DNA from: Moniliella sp. 'wahieum'
Taxonomy: Eukaryota; Basidiomycota; Moniliellomycetes; Moniliellales; Moniliellaceae
NCBI GenBank assembly: GCA_003971905.1
Contig: RSEE01000050.1
Coordinates: forward strand, 248,001 to 312,000
Direction of reading: 5' to 3'
DNA: 64,000 nt
The notes below the pieces were generated by a model. It was not told the origin of the DNA and ran no database searches. It saw only the letters and a program-made list of their open reading frames with translations. A program made the translations under genes and the position numbers. This document shows, one piece after another, positions 56,576 to 64,000 of this stretch; within the stretch, counting starts at the first letter, position 1; every line of letters begins with the position of its first letter.

Positions 56576-59500
56576 TTACCCCACGCGAGAGGCATGGGGC
56601 AACTTGGCCCCCCAGGTGGACCAAGCATCAAAGTCCAACGATTGGGGTAGGCCGTCGAGAAAGGTAGGATCGACAGCGGGGAAAGCAGGAGCGCCAGCAG
56701 ACGCTCCGCTTCGCCCTGGCGAAGGGGGTGACGGGTTGCTCTCGCCTGCCCACTAGGGCCTGGTAAGGCCCACGCCGTCGGGCCAGGCGAGCCGGCTGGA
56801 GCCTCAAACACAAATGTGGTAGGCGTCGACCAGATCAGGTCGTTTAGTCTCGGATTCAGGTTGGGCGCGCTGCCTACCACAACGGGAGGCGCAGAGGGAT
56901 GCGGACTGGCCAGCGAGGAGATGGGGGCTGAGCAGCAGCGCCGAATCCAGAGCTGGGGGGGCACGGGAACGTGGTGACCACCTTGGCCCCCGGTACCGGG
57001 CTCGAACCTAACGGGCTTGCCATCATAGGCGCTCCCCACCGGCCGCGAAGGCGACCGAAGCGGGTGCATCCGTCGCCCGCCCTGTGCGAGGATATGAAGG
57101 AGCGAAGCCGACGTGATGGGCCACTTACTTGCCTTCGGGTTGCAAACGTCCTGCGAAGGGGTGCGATGTGCGCGAAGCGGACTTGCTGCAGATCCGGATC
57201 GGTCGCTCCGCGTCCACATTCGCACCGGCATCCGCATCCGCATCCGCATCCGAGCGCTTGCGTTTCAATTCGCCTTTGGCTTTCTCGGTGCTCTGAATTA
57301 CTGTTCCACCAGGCAAGTCCTTGGCCACCAACATGTCGGCATCCGCAACGAACACCCCGCCCCCGGGCAGGGTGGGATCGGGGCGGAACTTGAGCGAAGC
57401 CACCATTTCCACCGTCTTGCGGTTGCTCACTCCAGCTGTGGGATTCAGCACTCCGTCCCAGAGAGAGGCACGACGCGGACCCTTGGCAGGAGCGTCGGAA
57501 GGATAAGCACCCTGAGCTGCATCGAGAAGAATCTTGAGCACCGCCCCACACTTGCTGCGCCAGGAAGCGTCCGTGGAAGAGATGGCCTCCACATGTTCCT
57601 GCACCTCCTGCGAGGACGCAGCTGGCGTGGTCTTTGGCGAAACTCCACTCTTCTTGCGAACGTGCATTGACGGGGTCCGCCGACGCATACACCTTCTCAA
57701 TCGTTCGGAGCTTTTCCAGGGCCACTGGTCCTTCCTTCGCACATACGCGTGGTAGAGCAGGGTGGCACACGAGACGATGCAGTACGAGATGCAGGACAAG
57801 GTGTCGCAATAGAATGGGTGGGCGGCAGCCCAGTCGCAGGCGCTCTTGCACGCCGTGAGCATCGCCGTCATTCGCTCGATCGTGATGGAGAAGCGAAGAT
57901 GAGTGGGACAGACATACGAGATGCGCATAAAGACACGGAAGAAGAGAACCAAGAGACAGGCATAGCTCACTTGCAAGATTCCGGCCCGGGGTTGGCCGTC
58001 GTATCAGTGTATTTCAACTGAGGCGGCAGCGCATCATGCCATGCGTCAATGTCAGCCAGCAGACCTTCGATCTGAGCATCGGTAGCATTCATCAGCCCCG
58101 TGGGGGAGTAGATCGTTTTCAGCACCCTGCCCAGCAAAATGCTCAACTTGACCATCTCAGTGTTAAACGCAAACACCTGTGTCTCCCCTGTCACGGCGGT
58201 TGAGCCAGGAAGGGGCATGTCGGAACCGGGCTTGCTACGTACCACCTCGACGGGCGAGGGGAGCCGGACATCGCAGTCGGTCAAATCGATAGAAAGCGGG
58301 CGGCCGGCGTACAAAGACGCCCATCGATCCGCGACACACAAGCACCCCAGATCCGCCGGCGTTGTTCGATATGATACGCATCAGGCGTGCTGCCATTGGC
58401 GCGGGAGATGGACTCACGGTGGAAACCGAGATCTTGGGCCATCCGAATCCCCAGCCCGGTCCGATTCCAGTGGCGCGAGGGCGCTTGGAGGAAGGAACCA
58501 TGAACATCGTGGTGCAAGGACATGATCAAAAGGGAGCGAATGGTGGTCGTGTGGGAGCGGGAAAGCATCGCGCCGTCTTTGAAAAGGGTGGCCACTTCCC
58601 CTCGCAACACAGCCCGCACCTCCGACGGCACTTCCCGGCTCTGCGCAGCAACAAACAGATAGAGTAGAGCAACGCCGGTGGGGTCGGGGTGGTATAGACA
58701 AACTCACTCTTGGTGACCACCGGAAAGAGAGTGCCCAATTCAGCAAAGTACGAATTGGTCAGTTTCTCGGCCACATCGCCAGCCAGCTGGCGACGGGCCA
58801 TGTCCGCTTCCAACTTGATGGAAGCCGGCGCGCCCACGGGCAAGTCATCCCCATCCGAATCGCTCTCGGCCACCGCGCTCCGGCCTCTGGGTGGCTTGTG
58901 GAATTTGATGACTCCATCTCCATTGGCACCCACCTCAAAGGTCTGATGAGCCTGGCGGTCGTGCTCCTCAATCGCACCTGTCGGCACAAAGGGCGTGGAA
59001 TGCACGAGATAAGCGATGGAGGTGGGCCCCAGGACAGTAGCGTCGACAGCAGCCACACCCGACTCGGCACTGCCACGAAGGCCAGAGGTCGATGGCGGGC
59101 GAAGACCTTCGTCGTCGACTGAGTCTTCCGGACTCGGCTTTTCCGGCGGCAAGAGAGAGCCTTCGCCGAGGAGGGACCTGCCACAGCAGCATACGTGCCG
59201 GATGTGTCACCGTCTGCCTCCTTCTTCTTTTTGAACCGCGTCTCGGAAATGGGCAGAACGAAGGAGCATTCTAAGGCAGACTCATGGTTAGCAAGCGATG
59301 ACAGCAACAGAGTAAAATGACGCACCTAGGCCGTAAGTGCGACAATGGACACACATCTTGAGGGGCTCGATGATGTCGCAGCGGATGCGCTTGCGGCGGC
59401 AGCAGTCGCACGCACGCTGCGTCTTTTGTCGCTTACTTGCCGGGGAGGGATGGGGACACCGCCGACAGTGGTGGGTGCAGATATAGCGGCAGCAGACGTG

Positions 59501-59988
59501 GGTGCTCCGGACGAGGCTGGCAGGCCGGCGGGGGCGCTGGCCTGCGGAGCAAGGTGGCGCTGGTGGGCATAGGCAAAGGCCTGCTCCTCGTGGGGAGAGG
59601 GGGCGGTGGGAGGTAGGACAGGGAGGCGCGGGCAGAGGGCGGGGCGTAGCGGGGACGCTTGTGGGGCGGTGGCGGGTAGAAGTAGGGTCGTACTCGTACC
59701 CGTACTCGTACTCGTACGCGTCTTGGGGGGCAGCCCCGTCTTCGGGGGCGGTAGGTGGGGCGGGCATGGCGTAGGCGCCGTAGGCGCCGTATGCGGGCAA
59801 GTCGGGCGGGGGGCGGGGCGGGAGGGCGGAGTAGCCGCTGCTGGAGGGGCGGCGTGCGGGTGGGCGGAGGGGAGGGGCATGGCGGCCAGCGCGGTCGGCA
59901 GCGGCGGGAGCGTGCTGGGCGTGGACGCAGCCGCGGCCGGGGCGGCGTGGCCGAGGGCGACGGACGAGCGGGGGCGCGGGGCAGACAT
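56576..59988 (-). CDS. Zn2Cys6 transcription factor with fungal-specific TF domain
   Basis: A nuclear regulator. The likely ATG at 59988 (MSAPRPRSSVALG) opens a Pro/Ala-rich arm with a YEYEYGYEYD stretch. The zinc cluster (about 59340-59415) reads RACDCCRRKRIRCD, then CVHC and, across an intron at about 59280-59335, GLECSF, which completes the six Cys. A linker follows (GPTSIAYLVHSTPF, then AEKLTNSYFAELGTLFPVV). The fungal_trans domain (about 58000-58700) includes the GLGIRMAQDLGFHRES helix, RRRIWGACV, ADRWASLYAGRPLSI and DLTDCDVRLPSP. A second intron lies near 57900-57965. The C-terminal part carries NRKTVEMVASLKFRPDP and a repetitive Asp/Ala tract. The best end is TAA at 56578-56576 after LDFDAWSTWGAKLPHA. 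Frame changes are numerous. Targets cannot be inferred from position. Confidence 0.8.
59690..59725 (-). repeat. CGTACT codon repeat in the Zn2Cys6 gene
   Basis: Repeated CGTACT/CGTACC hexamers encode an alternating Tyr-Glu tract in the N-terminal arm. Confidence 0.7.
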
Positions 59989-60450
59989 GCGGGTGGGCAC
60001 TGTGGGCACGGCACGCGCAGCAACGCGAGCAGCCCAGGCGAAGCAACGGCAGGCAGCGGCGAGCAGGCGGAGGCAGGAGAGGAGGAGACGGGAGGCGCGA
60101 GCAGCCGTCTGCCGGTGCTGCCGGCTGCCTGTGCGGCGCCCGGCGCGGGTGTGCGCTGTGTGGTGTCCTGCCCGGCCGCGCTGACGGGCCGAGGTGTCTG
60201 GGCACTGCAGTAGGCAGCAGTGCTCATGCAGGCCGCAGCAAGCCGCAGCGCCATGCTGTGTGCTGCTCTGTGCGGCTCTGTGCTGCTGCGTGCTGCTCTG
60301 TGCGGCTCTGCGCTGCCATGCTCCCTGCCCGCTCCGGCACGCTTGCTCGCCGCGCCGGCACGCCCACTGCTGCTCTGCCGCCCCCTGCCGCCGCCGCCGC
60401 CCCCTTGCCGCTGTGCCGCTCTCCCCGCCCCATCGCCATCTCACCAGCAT

Positions 60451-60647
60451 TCACCGGTCACGCTCGGGTCACCGGTCACTGGCCGCCCGCCTCCATCTGC
60501 GGGTCCGGCCGCGCTCATGCGTCCGGCCGTTGTTCCGGCGCTCCCCCACGTCACAAATCGCACACGCCACATGTCACTCCGGCCTCACCGGTCGCCACCG
60601 CCCACCAGGCACCACGCCTCTCGCGTTGCCGGCGTCACCGGTCACCG
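60451..60647. repeat. Cluster of TCACCGGT(CACC) motifs
   Basis: Four copies (60451, 60469, 60585, 60635) of the TCACCGGTC core in about 200 bases. Confidence 0.75.
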
Positions 60648-60723
60648 ATCAACGGCCACCCGGGACCACCCCCCTGGGTCGTGGGATGCAGCACGGCGGG
60701 GCACATCCCGCATCCCGCTTCCC

Positions 60724-60771
60724 GCATCATGCATCATGCATCATGCCATGCATCATGCATCATGCATCATG
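60724..60771. repeat. CATGCATCAT tandem repeat
   Basis: Six to seven ATGCATC units in 48 bases, with ATGCAT palindromes. Confidence 0.85.
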
Positions 60772-60973
60772 ACTCGTACTCGTACCATCTCGAGCGTGCG
60801 AACTGGTGCGCTGGTGCGCGGAGGCTGCGGCGCGAAAAATGCTTGCTGTGTGGTGCGTGGGGTGACAAGTTTCGGACACTCAGGCACTGCCAGCCCAGGC
60901 CAGCATCCAGGCCCCCGCCCAGGACGCGATCATCCATAGCGACCATACTTCTCATGCATCCCAGCGCTCGCGC

Positions 60974-61083
60974 TCATCGATCATCGATCATCTCGATCAT
61001 CAACCGTCCTGTACTACGAATGGGTCCATGCCTATGGGACAGCTCGCTGGTTCGCCAATGAGATCGATGATCGATGATCGATC
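60974..61083. repeat. ATCGATC repeats (two patches)
   Basis: TCATCGATCATCGATCATC at 60974-61001 and GATCGATGATCGATGATC at 61062-61083, inverted relative to each other. Confidence 0.75.
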
Positions 61084-62521
61084 TGATCTCTCATGCATCC
61101 TACCTCGGCCTCATGCATCCTGGCCTCATATTCATGCCGATCGCACTCATCGTGTTGCCTCTTTTACTGGTCTACTGCCGCTCCAGTTGCCGAGGAATGG
61201 CCAAACCCAGCGCCTGAGGCTGGCTGTGGGCGCCTGAGTACTGGGCGAGAGCCGAATGGGGGTTTGGCGTACTGGGCTGGGCGAGGTGCTCTGTGCAACG
61301 TGTATATCTCGGGTAGCTGTGTAGGCTTGTGCACTAGCCCCATGCCAAGCAGCCAAGGCTGCTCGCAGCCGCGCCTGATTATGATTTGAAGCTTGGCATT
61401 TGAGTGCCTCCTGCCGCCACAGAGGCCGCGCGCAGCGACTGGGTGCTCAGACAGCCAGACGAGCGGGCAGAGCCAGCAGAGCTCCCCCCTTGCATTCATC
61501 CACCTAGTTCGCACCACAACAGCGTGGCATAAGTGCGACAGGGCGTTACATACTATGGGGCGCCACATAGGATGAGTGTGACATTTGCCGACACTTACTT
61601 TCCTCCCCTGAGATCGATGAGAGCCTGAGGCCTCTGGACCTCAGGCCAGCATCCGCAGGTCGCTCCCGCCCATTGAGTTGCATGCAGTGCTTGTCTGTCC
61701 CAAGTCCGGCCTCCACTAGCCACTCCAGCACCCCTGCCCGCCGGGACCAAGTGGCCACTGTAAAAAAACGCTCCGACCGCGACGAAACAGCTAGGGAACT
61801 CATCGATATCACCAGCACGGAGATGATCGATGACCAGTGATCGGTGCACGAATTGTAGCGAGTGGAAAAGCGGTGTCGGCCATAGAGGGTAGGACGGAGA
61901 CACAAGAGCACGAAGGAAGGTGCAGTCTAACGAGGACACGACTGTCACACAGCATCATTTATCACCGCTATGAGCATGTCGGCGCCGCAAAGGATTTGTT
62001 AGGGAAGATATCACCTCCACGTCGCCAACTCCCCCTCCTCCACACCAGAAAGCTTGTCTAAACAAGAGCAAGGTGGAGAAATAGAGATCGGTCAGCCGGC
62101 ACAGCTACGGAGCATGTTAAGAAAGAAAAGAGTCGTCACTATAATGGTGGCAGAACCCACACCATCAAATACGACGCCAAATGAAAACCCGAAGGAGAGG
62201 GGCAGCAGTACGGTCGGCGATGATCATGCAGCGCATCAGGCCTCCCTGTGAGGCCTCCTCAGCCTCAGGCCTCAGGGTGCTACGAGCAGAGAGATGAAAA
62301 TAACACGAACGCTTGCTTACCGAGCTCACTCGGTACTCAATCAGATCGTCAGTTCGATTGTGCCATACCAGGTCATACCATGTATTTATACACTCCGTGG
62401 ATGGGCTCAGAAACGGGGGGATTCGAGGACCATGTGTGTTGCTCAGTCCGAGCCTTGTCATACATCATGTTTCAACTGTAATGCGTAACGGAACGGATCA
62501 TGCAGTACCCCAGCGTACGGG

Positions 62522-62547
62522 CGCTTCAAGCTTCAAGCTTCAAACTT
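62522..62547. repeat. CTTCAAG tandem copies
   Basis: Three CTTCAAG/CTTCAAA units; the same unit as at 52920-52970. Confidence 0.7.
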
Positions 62548-62916
62548 CAGCGGTTATGCGAAGAGCGGCCACGGTTGGGGAAGCTTTATGATAAAGCAGT
62601 ATCGGGGGGGCTCTCGGGGCTTGAACAACTAATAGTACCTAGTAACAAAACTTACTCCCGAGGAAAGGATCAAAAACGATAAGGCAAATCCATGCGCCCA
62701 GGCAAAGCGGTGAGCGAGAGAGAGGACGGGCCTTTGGGGGCCAAGCGCCAAGCGCAAAGAAACAATTAGTACAGTCCTTTTGATATTCTTCTTTGTGTGA
62801 TAGTAGATCGAACACGACGGAAGAGGCTACCTTCGAGACGTCTTAGTAGTTTTTCTGAAGATCAGTCCATTTAGTGAGCATTTCTTAGCCCATGTAGAGC
62901 GGGAAAGAGGGAAGGT

Positions 62917-64000
62917 GTTACGGGGCGCTCCGGTTATCTCCGGACGCTGAGCCCCGCATGTCGTAGACATCTCAGCCCAACATGCGTCAGTCCGGTTAGA
63001 CTAGCGAGAGAGAGCCAGTTGACATGTGACATGTGACACCTTATCCTTGCTGCGGATATCATCCGCGGCCCGTCATGGTCGCATGGGCTTATCGGTACGA
63101 TGCTTTGTGCCTATTGCGCCCAGTCTTGTCAGAACCCTTCCTGCTGCGCCCGACTACGCAGCGTCAGCGCCTTGGGAAGCAAGGGCTGTGTATTAGTCTT
63201 TTCCTTTCTGGGAAGTGCCCCGCATTCTGTCTATACCTGTCATGAGGCACTTGTGGCCTGGTTCCTTCTGCTGAATATAAGCAGCCATGTCTAAGGCTTG
63301 CTAGCTGTGGTCCTTGTCGACCGTCCTGTCTATTACCGTTGGTCTCCCCGACTACCAGTTCCTCTCTCGCCCTTCCACCTTCTACCACCCTTACGCTTAC
63401 GAATTTACGACTTACGTCGAGTGCACTGCAGGCCGCGGTTACTCTCACCAGTAGCGCTTGCTCTTCTTTAGGACTCTGTCTGTTCCCGCCAGCTACAGCG
63501 TACCAAGTGTGGTAACGCTGTGAGGAACAGAGTAATTCCGGAGCTCCTGGACCCCTTCAGCTGGTCTAACGACCTACGTGCACGGCTCCTACCTCGGAGG
63601 GTCTGGACTGCGATATTTGCACGCAGGCAGCCACCCAAACTAGAAGGTCTCTCCCTAGCCTCTACACCCGCTCGGTTCAACCAGGATCTGGAGCAGGACC
63701 TAACGTACGAGCACCGAATGATCTGTCCAAGGGTTTATACCCCTAAACTACAGGGGGGGTCCCATCTCGGGACCCCCCCCATGACAGAAGGGGACGATCT
63801 GATAGTCGCGAACATGCAGCCATTGTAGCTACCCTCTATGCCAGCGAAGGCGAGAGTGTGTATTTTGGATTGGGGGGAAGGTGCGGCATTACATGCCCAT
63901 CCCCTTTATATAAAACACAGAGGACGTTCTGACGCTCTGACCTAATAGCACATGAAGCCCAGCCATCCCCCGATACAGCGGATTATGCACATGGGTGTGA
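62917..64000 (+). mobile_element. Possible LTR-element fragment at the right edge (fossil)
   Basis: Weakly supported. A TGTTACGGGG start directly follows a purine-rich tract, a TATAAGCAG promoter-like box lies near 63277, and a TGGTAACGC sequence that could serve as a primer-binding site lies near 63509. The stretch ends at the window edge, so neither a second terminal repeat nor polymerase genes can be seen. No age estimate is possible. It could also be ordinary intergenic DNA. Confidence 0.25.
63019..63038. repeat. GACATGT tandem repeat
   Basis: GACATGTGACATGTGAC, the complement of the GTCACAT unit found at 4996 and 36991. Confidence 0.7.

Larger units (their letters stand above)
59989..62916. 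other. Repeat-rich region upstream of the Zn2Cys6 factor
   Basis: No gene recognised. The left 600 bases are very GC-rich. A 30-base duplicate (60260-60310), TCACCGGT copies (60451-60647), ATGCATC repeats (60724-60771), ATCGATC repeats (60974-61001 and 61066-61083) and CTTCAAG copies (62522-62547) follow. Long plus-strand ORFs at 60194-61061 are low-complexity and not credible as genes. Confidence 0.5.

Noticed and set aside
56985-57030. GGTTCGAGCCC sequence resembling a tRNA B box
   Set aside because: It lies inside the Zn2Cys6 coding region and no acceptor or anticodon stem can be drawn around it.
60194-61061. Long plus-strand ORFs upstream of the Zn2Cys6 gene
   Set aside because: Cys/Ala/Arg-rich translations of GC-rich repeats in three frames at once; a compositional artefact.

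Overview
The window is eukaryotic, GC-rich nuclear DNA, most likely from a basidiomycete fungus of the smut lineage (Ustilaginomycotina). Reasons: fungal-only families (Zn2Cys6 factor, GPR1/FUN34 carrier, LCL2, HRD3, CST26-type acyltransferase), few and short GT-AG introns (about 40-170 nt, usually none or one per gene), a FYVE-RhoGEF that resembles Ustilago Don1, and intergenic DNA full of short GTGAC/CACATG/ATGCATC repeats. I recognise 23 protein genes and one intron-containing tRNA-Thr(AGU). Species-level assignment is not possible by eye.

Layout. 0.5-3.6 kb: membrane acyltransferase and a proline-rich EH-domain protein (+). 4.4-5.7 kb: two small Cys-rich metallothionein-like genes (-), separated by a CACATG/CACGTG array. 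6.7-14.7 kb (+): HRD3/SEL1L (ER-associated degradation), a GPR1/FUN34/YaaH acetate-type carrier and the DBP5 mRNA-export helicase. 15.9-24.7 kb (+): a RhoGEF-PH-FYVE protein, an unrecognised single-pass membrane protein and aspartate kinase HOM3. 26.6-30.2 kb (+): an intact secreted, probably GPI-anchored alpha/beta hydrolase and an unknown acidic-tailed protein. 30.6-38.8 kb (-): an HCS1/IGHMBP2-type helicase, an NmrA-like oxidoreductase and proteasome beta-6 (PRE7). 39.9-41.7 kb (+): a stand-alone copy of the CHD1 C-terminus (SANT-SLIDE plus CHCT) without its ATPase. 42.6-51.8 kb (-): TRM2, LCL2, SWI3/RSC8 and methionine aminopeptidase 2. 52.0-55.6 kb: a small membrane ORF, tRNA-Thr and an intact 291-aa protein. 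56.6-60.0 kb (-): a Zn2Cys6 transcription factor. 60-64 kb: repeat-rich DNA with a possible LTR-element fragment at the edge.

There is no operon or obvious biosynthetic cluster; most genes are housekeeping. Functional themes: chromatin (CHD1 C-terminus, SWI3), protein quality control (HRD3, LCL2, PRE7, MAP2) and metal handling (two metallothioneins).

Most conserved genes are broken by many single-base frame changes, several in G or C runs, while their protein sequence stays conserved on both sides. I read this mainly as residual indel error in a draft assembly, not as pseudogenes. Coordinates of multi-frame genes therefore run from the first start to the best-supported stop, and exon boundaries inside them are approximate unless given. 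The best candidates for something unusual are the orphan CHD1 C-terminal gene, the metallothionein pair with its CACATG array, and a dispersed intergenic TCACCGGT palindrome family.
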